Of a stretch of DNA of 64,000 nucleotides, positions 41,501 through 51,789 are shown in pieces (the stretch's first letter is position 1; every line of letters begins with the position of its first letter). This DNA is from Pholis gunnellus (Eukaryota; Chordata; Actinopteri; Perciformes; Pholidae). The notes beneath the pieces were generated by a model. The model ran no database searches. It was given only the letters and a program-made list of their open reading frames with translations, and was not told where the DNA came from. A program made the position numbers and the translations under genes. The stretch lies in NCBI GenBank assembly GCA_910591455.2, contig OU342820.1, forward strand, positions 7,586,706-7,650,705. Reading direction: 5' to 3'.

Positions 41501-42074
41501 CTTTATATAAAGCACTTTGAACTGCATTTGTATCAAGAGGTGCAGTGATACTTTAAACAAACAAACAAAAAAACTAAGAATTCTAGTAGCCTACTGGCCA
41601 GTCAGCTTCAATGACAGGTGCATTTTTAAATCTGTGAAATGCATAAACAAAGTAAATACAAAGCTCATGGCACCAAAGATGTTTATAGAAATAAAAAATG
41701 CTGGATTCAGTCACAGCATACACTGCTCTGTATGATGTTTGGACCAGACTTGGCTGATATAATGCAATAACATAGCATTAAAAACAGTGCCTGCTCCTTA
41801 CCAGTATTTCCAGGAGCACATCTTTCCTCATTGTATTAGAGATTAACTCTGACTGTGCTATTTTTATCCTTTAGTCATAGTCATCCTGGCGCTGCTGCTG
41901 CTCTTTGGAGGCCTGTACAGCATCTATGTCTATGCGTATCAGCAGAAGGGCAGCTACCGCACCAACGAACCCAAGAATCTGGAGTCCCCCAGCAGCTCCA
42001 GGCCCCTGACGGAGACCCTGAGGAGAGAAAAGAAGAACCTCCCGCAAATTGAGGAGGAGTTCAGGAGCGACTAG
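26571..42074 (+). CDS. cntnap1: cntnap1: contactin-associated protein 1 (Caspr1), complete 24-exon CDS
   Basis: Coding exons: 26571-26631, 30848-30949, 31526-31719, 32004-32157, 32528-32731, 33057-33241, 33485-33634, 33800-34061, 34735-34884, 34972-35146, 35659-35765, 35886-36008, 36298-36501, 36586-36742, 36829-36956, 37065-37238, 37331-37549, 37657-37896, 38002-38241, 38381-38508, 38656-38749, 38885-39115, 39204-39248, 41875-42074. All donors are GT, all acceptors AG, and all phases close, giving 3927 bp (1308 residues). Domain order: signal peptide, F5/8-type discoidin, LamG1-2, EGF, fibrinogen-like, LamG3, EGF, LamG4, one membrane helix, short tail with KGSYRTNEPK (protein 4.1-binding motif). 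Phrases such as TQGTFNSYDWIT, CSPNPCEHEGRC and NCDADYRQW match CNTNAP1 as remembered. In the family it forms the axonal half of paranodal septate-like junctions with contactin-1. Mammalian protein is about 1384 residues; the shortfall is the absent PGY repeats and proline-rich tail. Confidence 0.95.
26632..30847 (+). other. cntnap1 intron 1 (4.2 kb)
   Basis: Starts CAC|GTAAGT after the signal-peptide exon and ends CTGCAG before the discoidin exon. Its first 700 bases are CpG-containing and could carry regulatory sequence (inference). The remainder shows only random ORFs and short G or GA runs (for example 28680-28691). Confidence 0.6.
30848..32157 (+). other. cntnap1: cntnap1 exons 2-4: F5/8-type C (discoidin) domain
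   Basis: Encodes residues of about 21-170. It starts at CVDPLVSSLYASS, includes the WLQVDLGRKYR and ATQGTFNSYDWITKYTLLYG cores, and ends with IRLLPLAWNTENGG and the closing Cys of YGCSYG. The first and last cysteines are the usual disulfide pair. In neurexin-superfamily proteins this domain helps bind contactin (family knowledge). Confidence 0.9.
32528..35146 (+). other. cntnap1: cntnap1 exons 5-10: laminin G domains 1 and 2
   Basis: Exons 5-7 encode LamG1 (DGLLLHSEG, FTLELKRGRLYLHISLG, YVGGV, FRGCLENVFIN). Exons 8-10 encode LamG2 (FKFRSWDYTGLLMFTR, LSEGQINVTI, YRLNDGYWHTV, YFFGGCPK, FHGCMQHIFID). Each domain ends in the conserved RGC or HGC motif. N-glycosylation sites such as NFT and NVT are visible. 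Confidence 0.9.
34157..34630. mobile_element. MITE-like element in cntnap1 intron 8
   Basis: The left end (34165-34203) begins AAGCCCCGCCCCTA and continues with GTTACTGTTACTATGTCAGG. The right end, read as reverse complement (34624 down to about 34565), gives AAACCACGCCCCCAAA and then AACTGTAACTATGGCAGG. The two therefore form an imperfect terminal inverted repeat around about 400 bases of non-coding sequence. There is no transposase ORF. Exact ends and superfamily are not determined. Confidence 0.6.
35659..36956 (+). other. cntnap1: cntnap1 exons 11-15: EGF repeat 1 and fibrinogen-like region
   Basis: Exon 11 is a single EGF module (CSPNPCEHEGRC, WDDFICLCENTGYKGEVC). Exons 12-15 encode the fibrinogen-C-like segment (YKESCEAYRLSGK, TIDPDLSGPLKPFEVYCKM, YWNASWDEVTALANTS, FGYWIGRNNESHYYWGG, CNCDADYRQW, VVVGDTNR). 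The cysteine pattern and aromatic motifs are intact, so the segment looks functional. Confidence 0.9.
37065..39115 (+). other. cntnap1: cntnap1 exons 16-22: LamG3, EGF repeat 2 and LamG4
   Basis: LamG3 runs from NIWNTIAFTKPTYITF to RPFLGCLRGLRMNG. The second EGF follows in exon 18 (CRNSGQCIEGYACYTCDC). LamG4 begins with DIGAFFEIGSWLRYN and ends with PGFIGCISGVRYN and SESNCGAFP. Exon 19 passes from WLRYN to the VSTPAVLLYISSFV core through only a short DPHYDNFSLGYNDTADD-type linker. Mammalian CNTNAP1 carries a run of PGY repeats at that place. The exon 20 donor (CAG|GTTTAT) is weak. Confidence 0.9.
39414..39533. repeat. Fold-back element in cntnap1 intron 23
   Basis: The core is a perfect inverted repeat, AAATGTAATACATT (39482-39495) against AATGTATTACATTT (39498-39511). 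It is nested in a longer imperfect palindrome: the left flank with GTCTGACCGCTATTGAG mirrors the right flank GAGATAGCAGTCAC and an AAATAAATAAAT stretch. It may be a small fold-back transposon remnant. Confidence 0.65.
41045..41180 (-). repeat. Dispersed repeat copy A (inverted relative to 51165-51299)
   Basis: This stretch of cntnap1 intron 23 matches the reverse complement of 51165-51299 over about 130 bases. Shared blocks include ATATCAATTACTCACCCTGT, TAAACGGAGAATC, AAACGG and GTTTAAC.ACAGCAA. The copies are diverged, so this is an old interspersed family, probably a non-autonomous DNA element. Confidence 0.7.
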
Positions 42075-45000
42075 CATCACAGGACCTTTGGGACAGTGGG
42101 TGGGGTTTGAATGGGGGTTGGGGAGAGGGAAATAGCACTTAAAACAACCACAGATACCTGTATTAAGTTTTCTAATTCTTTCATTCTCTTTTTTTACATC
42201 TTGGTTTGTGTTCGTTTCCCAGGGTTGAGTGGGATTAGATGCCTGGTGCTCTACATAGTATGTATTTTGGTAAGGCCTAAAAGTTCACATCAAGCCCCAT
42301 GTTGCGTGAGTAGCCAACAAGTCTCACACTGTGTTGCAGGGTGAAATACTGAAGTGCCTCATCTGAGCGAGCTTGATCTGAAATAACATTATAGCTTATT
42401 CAGATAGGGTTTAGATAAGACACTGTGGGATCAGGATTTAAGGGATGTTTGGAACATCAATTGAATATAATCGAACCCTTTTATTGATTGATTCATTTTT
42501 TTTTCCTGAACCACTTTCAAGATCAATTAAAGCTAAACATATCTTACTGTATAGATCTATTGCCATCTAAGATGTACCTTTTGATGACAATCTCTCATGG
42601 AGCCATTTTTGACATCATTGCTTGTGATCCGTCTTGGCATTTGAGCAGAAAGCACATCAGTGCAAAAAGAAAAACAACTCAGATCACAGAAACAAAACTG
42701 GTGTTCCTGAATAAAAACATCCAACCGAAGAGAGAACGCACCGACGAGCATGGAGCTTTGATATGATACATATATAGAGATTGTAAAAGGTATACACGCT
42801 TATATTTGTTGTATTGCAGCCTATAACAGTGCATTACCTGTACAGAATGGCACATGTAAGTGGTTCAGAATTGCCATAGTGTCAGTAGATAGCAACTTTG
42901 CCGTTCACAGTATGCTCAGACTCCTAAACACATTCTCAGCTATGGGGCTTTGGAAATGGGAGTGCGATGATATGTAGATACTCCTTCCGGTGTGAGAGCT
43001 AACAGGCTGTTGGTGTGCTGCAGAAATCCAAACTAACAATGAGGTGATGAAGCTCAGCAGGGACAGGGTGACCTACATACCCAAGTTCTCATTCCTTCTG
43101 TCTTACTTCTAGTCGCTTATATTATGGTCAAGCTGCCAATAGCTCGGTGCTAAAGAGAGTTTGACTCAACATACCTGTCTAACGACAGTACAACAAAAGG
43201 ATCAGCCTTCTCACAATCCTTTCGATTCTTGATTATGAGCATCTTTCAGGAAACAGCTGCTCCCTGTGGCCATGTGGAGAAGCACACATGCACACACACA
43301 CACTATCATATGAACAGAGGACCACAAGAGTGTAAATGCTAATATTTTACTTCCAACTCATACTGCTCCAATATTTTTGCATATTGCTGTAGGACAGTTA
43401 GCCGAGCACGCCGTCACCGCTGCTGCTGCTTGTTTAGCTGCTTTCAGTGGAAAGTTGAAAATTCTACCTGTATAGTCCAATGAAATTGTCTTCTCTGGTA
43501 AGATGAAATTTCGTTTGATGTGTGGTGCAACCAAAGCTTCAGGCTATCATCACTCACCACAGCTCTCCTTGATACTGGAGCACTATTGTGTAGGCCTATG
43601 TGGAAAAATAGTAAAACATTTGTAACATATTAGCTATGCATTTGTAGAGCATGACCGCACTTAACATGCAAAAATATGAGCTTTTTGTCAGCCACCAATG
43701 ATGTTAACGTTTAATTTGCAGATGCACAATAGCAATTAGGATGTAATCAGTGTATACGTGAATATACGAATAATGTGTTAAGCGTTTTCTTTTTTCTAAT
43801 TCCTGTGGTTTATACAAAACAAGTTGAAAACAGTTAAATCGAGTGCTTTGAATGTAAATCCTCTGACTGTGTAATGTATGAGCGAACGCTACAGTGAAGA
43901 CCCGCTCGGGTGTTTTCACTGTAGGCTGCTTAGCACTGAAAGTAAACTTATTCATGGTAACTTTTTGGAATGCTCAGGATAAAGAAAGTACAGAACATGT
44001 TCTCTGTAGCACTAATACACCTCCAAAACTCTTTGTTTCTTCCATTACATATGGGCAGAACTGTGCAAAATTGTACAGTGAAAGGATGTAAAGACTGCAA
44101 ATTACCGTAAAGGCACTACTTCCTAACAATGTATGAAATTGTATAGATTGGGCCAAAACTGGCATGTACAGGCTATATTTTTAAGAAAGATGCCATGTGA
44201 TGAATGATAATGAAAAGTGAGCAAACGGAGTGAAACTGTTGGTTTGTGATCGACACCAAGAATAGTTTGTGTTTTTGTTAAATAGACAATCACCACTCAA
44301 AGTTCAACAAACTTGGGCCTAATATGCTTTGCTGTCTATTAGGAAAGAGTAAACTTATGTATCATATAAATGTATACACCTCAATGTATTCAACAGGCTA
44401 TGAACATTCAGCCTAGTGTCACTTCATTGCCACTCACTAGTTAATCATGCGTGGTCCCTGGAGCGTGTGTATGTGTGACTGACTAGATGTTTGTATGTTT
44501 GTGTATTCATAGTTTGCCAACCAAGATACTGATTTCAAACCACGACTCTCTTTAGAAAAAAATCGTGTGCACTGATGCCAACTGTCCAACTCACTTATTG
44601 TTGTGCACCGACCGTAGAGCAATGAGACAAAAATGAGGCCTGCGTGTAGCTCAGAGTGGCTTCTCCATGTTCAGGCTTCAGTTGTTCAATTTCAAGCACG
44701 TTGAATCTGTGCTGATCGGATCCTACAGGGTGGGAATAAAAGGGATTAAGGTAAAATGGCCAGTAGAGGGAGTAGGCCAGAAGGATGTTGTTAGCTCAGA
44801 CAGGCTATCTGCTGATTTCACCAAATGTATACCTTTTTTCGGGGCTGCTTAATGCTTCCTGGAGTTTAATCAAAGTTTAACATCAGATTTTAAATAAAAA
44901 ACACATTTAAAAGGAGCATAAAGTTAAATTGGGGCTGTGAGAAAGTCATGATTTGAATCTAACTTTATTTAAAGTATAGAGATTACAATACTTAAGGTCT

Positions 45001-45210
45001 TAATACTTACTACATGAATCTGCAGATAGCCTGTGATATCAAATATAATCCGACGATAAAGCACCAGAGTGATTAGTAGGCAGGTCAGACCACTTCTCTG
45101 CACCATCAAACCAAATTGATTGATTTTGTTTTGTAATACTTTCACTGTAAATGACCATTACTGTGTAAATCAAGGCAAAGCCAAACTCAATAAAAGAAGC
45201 TTAAAGGAAA
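42075..45210 (+). other. cntnap1: cntnap1 3' UTR (probable extent)
   Basis: Follows the TAG at 42072-42074. AATAAA hexamers occur at 42710-42715, about 44893 and 45189-45194. The last is followed by GTGTTATTTAAGG and a long T-rich stretch, the expected downstream element, so it is the best distal poly(A) site. ORFs here are short and random. Actual site usage cannot be read from DNA. Confidence 0.5.
45189..45194 (+). terminator. Probable distal cntnap1 poly(A) signal
   Basis: AATAAA followed 40-70 bases later by a GT- and T-rich downstream element at about 45216-45255. Confidence 0.5.
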
Positions 45211-45289
45211 TTGTCAATGTGTTATTTAAGGTGAGATGTTTTTTTGTTTTTTTTGCACAGACAAACTCATGGACTAGAACAGCATGTTT

Positions 45290-46609
45290 TAATGTATAAA
45301 GTTAAACTTTTTATTTTTATAGGCAGACAATGTACATAGCAGAAAACTCCATTTTCTTCATCCCTTTTGAGAAAGATCTCATTTAAGAGTGGGCTTTAAT
45401 GTTTTATAAATGAAAAACAGGGTGGTAACAAATCTGGACATATAAAACAAATAAGGAAGATGATAAAAATATATTTTACATTCACATGTGGGAGACTTTA
45501 ATATTTGGTCAAACACTGATAATTTTGCTTTTCCGAGGGTCACAACCTTGCAAAGGTTACCTTTAACACACCTCTGTTAATTATGCAACACATCCACACT
45601 ATTTCAGCCTTTTTCTGTGTGGACTCATTTGGCACTTTTAAAGGACGACATTTACTGTGCGACTTGTTAATGTATTAATGATTTCCTTCACAAAATGTGA
45701 AGTCCTCAAGATCATGTAAATGTGATGATAAATGGTTGATGTGCATGCACATCTGTCAGAGTACCAATAGAATGAGTTAATGCGTAAAATGAAAAGAGGG
45801 ATGAGATCTCTTCACCATCATCACCACAGGTTACATTCAGTCAGTCGGTTTCTTGTCTGGTTGCCTATTTTTGCAGAACAATGATATAAATGCACAATAA
45901 CTTATCTCACCATCAAGATGTGGTGGCGATGCTTGCCGCTGGAAAAGTTCCCAGAAGAACATACAAAGCTGTTGAACCTGGTCAAGTTCTTCTGAGGAAC
46001 AGGCAGCGGGTAACATCACACTACAATACTAAAGAGACCGCACGGAGCAGAATCTGACTGAAGCTAATGCTGTGGCTAACATCGTATATTGGTTTTGCTT
46101 ATCCAAGAGACAGCACATGCATTTCACTGATCATCATTAGGTACGATGTAAAAGCTTGCGTTACGTATTGAGAGGTCAAAGAAAAGCCGGTCTATAAGTA
46201 CAGTAACAAAACTGCTTAGAGAGTAACACACTGTAAGATGGGTAATCACAACCTCTTTGCTTTTAACAAGATGAAACAAAAAAACACCAAAAAAAACATG
46301 TGATCCTCTTGGTGCGGTAAGCGATACAGATTAATAGTATTTCCACTTTAAATAGTTTAGTTTCATAAGCTTGGCGTATACACTGGGCGGGTTTGGGCAA
46401 ACTGCTGTCACTGAACGAGGTGGCATGGTGTCTGCGGGGCGGGAGCACCAGCAGACCGCAGGGAGGAACTCTCTATTTTTAGAAGTGCAGCAGAGAGGGC
46501 AGAGACAGCGACTGTTCATTGAAACTTGTCAGCTAGATGTGGCGCTACGGAGAGGGACAGAAGCATTAGTAGGTGGATGAAGGGTGAGGGAAAGGTTACG
46601 GAGGTGTAG
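45290..46609 (-). other. ezh1: ezh1 3' UTR (probable extent)
   Basis: Sequence between the ezh1 stop codon (46610-46612) and the candidate AATAAA at 45310-45315. It has no splice-bounded coding exon; its ORFs are short. Confidence 0.4.
45310..45315 (-). terminator. Probable ezh1 poly(A) signal
   Basis: TTTATT on the plus strand gives AATAAA on the minus strand, about 1.3 kb past the ezh1 stop codon. Cleavage near 45285-45300 would leave only about 80-100 bases to the opposing cntnap1 end. Confidence 0.4.
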
Positions 46610-49600
46610 CTAAGCCTTGTCGACCTCCCTTTCTATTCCCACATATTTGAGGGCATCCGCTTGGCTGTATCTGTGGAGGGAAGATGAAAAGTCAGTTAGT
46701 ATACAGGAACTACTAATACTGGTAGATTAGTTTATCACAAGGTACCGCACGGCCTGGTTTTTATTTTACTTTGCACCTGCTGGAGTCACTAAAAGGCCTG
46801 TGACTCTACCTGTAGTCAAAGAACAGCTCCTCTCCTTGCAGGATAGCTCGTTTGGCAAAGATACCAATGCGGTGGTCTCCATTTACCATTACCACTGCAA
46901 TGGCAACAAACATAGCATTAGGCAACGAAAGACTGCTTTCAACCCACAAAAGCAATCTAAATTCACGTTTTGACTCCGTAGCAAAACAAAACTGATTCGG
47001 TCTTACCTTTTGCGTAGCAGTTTGGATTAACTGAATGATTTGCAAAGCGAATTTTGTTTCCCTTACGCGTGGCATCCACAACAAAGTCTACCGAGAGACA
47101 TGGGGTGCATTGAGGAATATGTAAAATAACATATAACATGGTGTGGTTATGAGCAGTGGAGGAATAGGGAATACTTGCCATTGTTCAAGTTGAAGAGGAA
47201 GCTGGACATGTATTTGTCATAGATCCTTCCGCGTCGGTCCGCCTCATCTTGGGAGATCAGCTGCTCATGCGCACACACACACACACACACAGGAATAATA
47301 AACACTGTAAGTACAAAACTTCAATCAAGCCTAAAAATATATATATTTTCTAATCTGATGAAACGGCATGGATTTGCCTCTCCGCAGTATTCAGAGATGA
47401 ACTCATTCTTCTGAACCGGCTCTTTGATGAAGGTGCCCCATCCGGCGACATCTGATGGAGCCAAAAGCAGGTGCTGAGAGAAGTCACAAGTAGGTTAGGA
47501 CTCCACAAGTCATATAAATATACACTAACTTCTCTACAGAATAACAGAACATCAGGTTTGAAACATTTAGACCTTCAAGCGTCCTTGTGTACCTTTTTCA
47601 GGCCTCTCTGGATGCTGCAGTTCTTGCAGGAGATGGCTTTGCTGTCCCAGTGCTCTGCAGTGCCGCAGGTCATGCACAGGTCTGGGTCACATTCCCTCAC
47701 GGCCAGGTAGCAGGGACACTGTTTCGTGTTGCACTGCGTCTTACACCTGCAGCCTGGGAAGCGGTTCTGGCCTGGAAAACATTAGGACACGCAGCTGCTC
47801 TGAAATAATATAGATTACATGACTTGGCAGAACACCCAATATGATTATGATAAATAATAATTCCACGCCATAATGCAGTTGCAGCACAGAAACTCAACGA
47901 GTAAAGCTGAGAAGCCCATCACTCAGAGACCTCTGCTGGCAGATATGCTGAAATACAATTTTGCAGAGGAAACACAACACCCTCCGGGCAGATGAGTGGA
48001 AGGATCAGGCAAGAATAACCGAAATGTCTTTGCAGCAGTCTCCGCTTGGGGAAAACTGTCGGTACGCATTTGCCGTTTCGACCTGCGAATCCCCGGCCAG
48101 TGCGGGTTTTACGTGACTGTATCATCAAGCGTTGTTGAGCTGGAGCTGCCTGACTCATACTGATGTTGGAGATGATGTTGTATATCAGGCACGGAGCCTG
48201 TCACATCCCTTTGATTTCTCTCCAAGTCTTCAGAGCACACACATGTGCAACCGGGGGCTGCTTCCTGTTTGGCCCCGGCTCTCCTCTGCTACGGGAAAAG
48301 GCGAGGTAACAGTCGGGCAGGGAGGGAGGGAGGGAGGGAGGGAGGGAGGAGGGGGGCTGAGCCACAACGGATGAACAAATGAGGTGAAGCCATCTTTTTC
48401 CAAACCGTTGCGAGATATTTTCGTCGTACGTCTTATCCCCGTCCTCTGTTGTAAACTCTCCAGAGGGCAAAATAGAAAAATGCATTCCTCCACCATGTGG
48501 CCATTTTCGGAAAACACTGTTCTAGGTCATTGCTGCTGCAGCGAATGCCTCATTGTGAACACAGCTCTGTATTAAACAGACACCCACCTATCCCCGGCCA
48601 GAGGACAGTTTCTCCTCTGACCACTGCCAGAATACTGCAGAGTCGTTTTACATTCTGCTGCCGTGCTCTATTGTGGCCTGGAAAAAAAGCTTTCAGTGGA
48701 AAATGTGGTTATGACAAACAATTTCCCTTGAACATTACAAGGCAGAGCGAGCTGCTTATGTCTTGTTGCTTGTGGAAGAAAGAAGAAGCATCGAGTACAC
48801 GGGAGAATGGTCGCACTGGTGAATAAGAAAAAGGTGACACTCACACTCGTGCTCGCACTGGCAGAACTTCTCACAGAAATTCTGGGTCATCACACACGGG
48901 CAGGTGCTGTCGCATGGATGGTCGGGGTGATCACATGGCTGGTATTTGAACACCTGATTGGACGAGTTATCTGGAGCAACAGAGGACAAAGCCCTCAGAC
49001 TGGCACAGTGAACTGCATCATATTTCAGAATGCATAGTGTAGTAATAGTTGTGCTGTGGCGTTTTTCTTTTTTTTCTTTTTTTCAGGTGAACATACCTTT
49101 CTTGAGCTGAATCTTTGCCCATAACCTGCCACATTAAACAAACACAAAGACAGGGTCAACACTCCTCTAACTTGTTCCACACCTCTTCAGTTCACTTTTC
49201 ATGGCTTATTATGAAGTAACAAGAATTGAAATTTGAAAACTAAATGCAGAGTAAATACTGATGCAACAGTGCAGAATACTTGTCATTCTGCATGATTTTA
49301 ATTATTTATTTGAACCATTATCTTTTCAGAGCGCTTTCACTGAGGGCCAAGCTCCCTTTTGCAAGAGATCATGTTATCTTAATGTTTCCATCATTCAGCA
49401 AAGGGCGGGCAAGCGAGGGAGAGCAACAGGAGATATCATGCCTGTGTTTCCGCTTCTTCTTTTGCGGCGCGATGCCTCCATCAACTAAAGGAACACGGTG
49501 GATGAGGACTTCCTTCAATGCAAACTCATACACCTGTGGAAAGTGACAATGACATAAACAACAACAACATATCCTGCTAATTAATTACAAATGTACACTA

Positions 49601-51742
49601 CTGTGAAGAAATTCTGTTTTTCTTCATTGTAATTACATTGTGTCATGTTCTGCCCCATCAAGCGGAAAAGCACATCACCGCGATTACGCCATAGAACATC
49701 CGTCCCCCTCCATCCTACGTTATCAAAACCCCACTGCGGCGCACACACACACACACACACACACACCCACACACACACACACACACACACACAAACTCAA
49801 CCACTTCTGGCGGCCAAAACCCAGATTTGGCTTCTTCCCCAGGACACAGACATACATAATGATGCAGCTGGTTTCAGCCTTTCCACTCAGCTAAGCAGTG
49901 GGCGGGGCCCTCTGACTACCAGCAGGGCCGTGACAGACAGTTCAATACTGGACTGGTCTGCACATGTGACAAGAGGCGCTAAGGAGGGTGGATGTAAACA
50001 GTCAAGGCTGCTTCAACATGTCTTACTTGTACCCATTCTTTACTGCGTGTGTTGTGCTCAAAAGTAAAAAAGTTTTGAAACTTAGATGTCGTAATATGTT
50101 CTCCACAAGCCTCGTTACGCACATACCCACATGACACTCATTTGACTCAAGTCTGGGAATGTCTAAGGCTGACCGACTGCATCATGGGAGAATTTGGGAG
50201 ACGTCACATCTGGTAAGCATCCGTGTTTATGGTGCCACATGCCATTCTCTCTGTAGTCAGCCCAATTATCCGCACCACAAAATCACAGGCACAGGATACA
50301 TTAGCTATTATACTCGCACTGGCCCAAACACAACAGAAATCAGTGACGCAAGTATGCTGTCTACTTCAGTTATGCAATAGTTACAGAAAGTATTTGTTTG
50401 TTCATTATTTAACATTTAAACTACAATTATATATATATATATATATATAATATAATATATAACTTATATAGCTAGTAAACAGATGAGTCAGCTAACAACT
50501 CACAATTGCTGTACAGAAATCCTCTTGCTTCTATTTCCTAGTTTCCATGGGTTTGTTTTATGTGGGTGTCTTTTCTCTACTTAAGTGTTGAGAGTTGTTA
50601 CATCTATTTGCAGCCTTTATCTCACTCCAGCATCTGCCATTTGAAAGGGGAACTTAATCCGATGTTATACATCAAAATCTGGTCCTGAAAAAAAATGTTT
50701 TGAAGCCTTTTGTGCCTCCAGTGGCAACATTGTTTGGGTTTGAAGACTACAAGTTTGAAATAAAGATAATCAGGGGGTTATTTGCATTTGGTAAGAAATT
50801 AGCTTACCACACCGCACCTCATCTCTACTTAGGGCTCGCCGCTCATTGCTACATTAGTTGCTATGTGGGTGATGTAGGTGGCAGGTTGTGGCTATAGGAA
50901 GAAGAATGGGTAGAATAAAAAAAGATGATATCTCTGGTTTCTCTTTTAAACTATCCACTATGAGTCTGACTTTAAGAGTATTCCTTTAAGAAAATTCAGA
51001 TTTTCATCCTACATTTACCATAATTTGTTTAAATCTAAGCCATAATTTGTCATGTGCTATCATTAGTCAGTAAGAGCACATTACATCTTTTTTAACGGTG
51101 AATGAATAAATCATAGTTAGAAACACCTGCATCTTCACTATAACCTTAATATTGAACTTCTTGCTGTTGTTAAACACGGCCCCCATTTATCTCAATTTAT
51201 CAAGACTTTTCTCCGTTTTTTGATTCTCCGTTTAATGTGGATGCAACTACGTTTTTTTCAAGACTTCAAGGTAACACAGGGTGAGTAATTGATATGCAGA
51301 TGGCCATTTTGTGGGGGAAGTATTCCTTTAAGTGTGTGAACAATTTTACCTCCTTGCAGTTTTTTGTGCCGATGAGGCGAGCAATGGAGCAGAAGTTGTT
51401 GAAGTATGTGCCGTGTAGCACTCTGAACAGTGACTCCTCCGCCCCGCTCCACTGGACCACACAGCACCCCTGCTGCTCCCCGTCATCATCCCCTGGACGT
51501 AGCTTGGTGGGAGTCTGGCATCGCGAATTCTCCTCTGTTACGCACACAGGAAAAAAGCTTTAGTATCACTACTCTTGGCAAAAAGTTCGGTTCATAAAAC
51601 TCTTTTCTATTATTTTGTCTTGGTTAAAGGTTTTTGACAGCTTTTTTTTGTACCTGCCCACACACACAGTCAGGCGAATACAACCCTCCACTGACACACA
51701 TACAGCTATTTCTGGGTGCCATTTTTGTGTATCTGCACGTGT

Positions 51743-51789
<47 letters not shown>

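Larger units (their letters stand above)
39204..42074 (+). other. cntnap1: cntnap1 exons 23-24: transmembrane helix and cytoplasmic tail
   Basis: Exon 23 (45 bp) encodes EYFYIHDDLGLFWIT. Exon 24 continues with VIVILALLLLFGGLYSIYVY, completing one membrane helix, then QQKGSYRTNEPK and a tail ending LPQIEEEFRSD. TNEP is the juxtamembrane 4.1B-binding motif. LPQI-EE is the conserved C-terminal end. The long proline/alanine stretch of the mammalian tail is missing. Confidence 0.9.
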
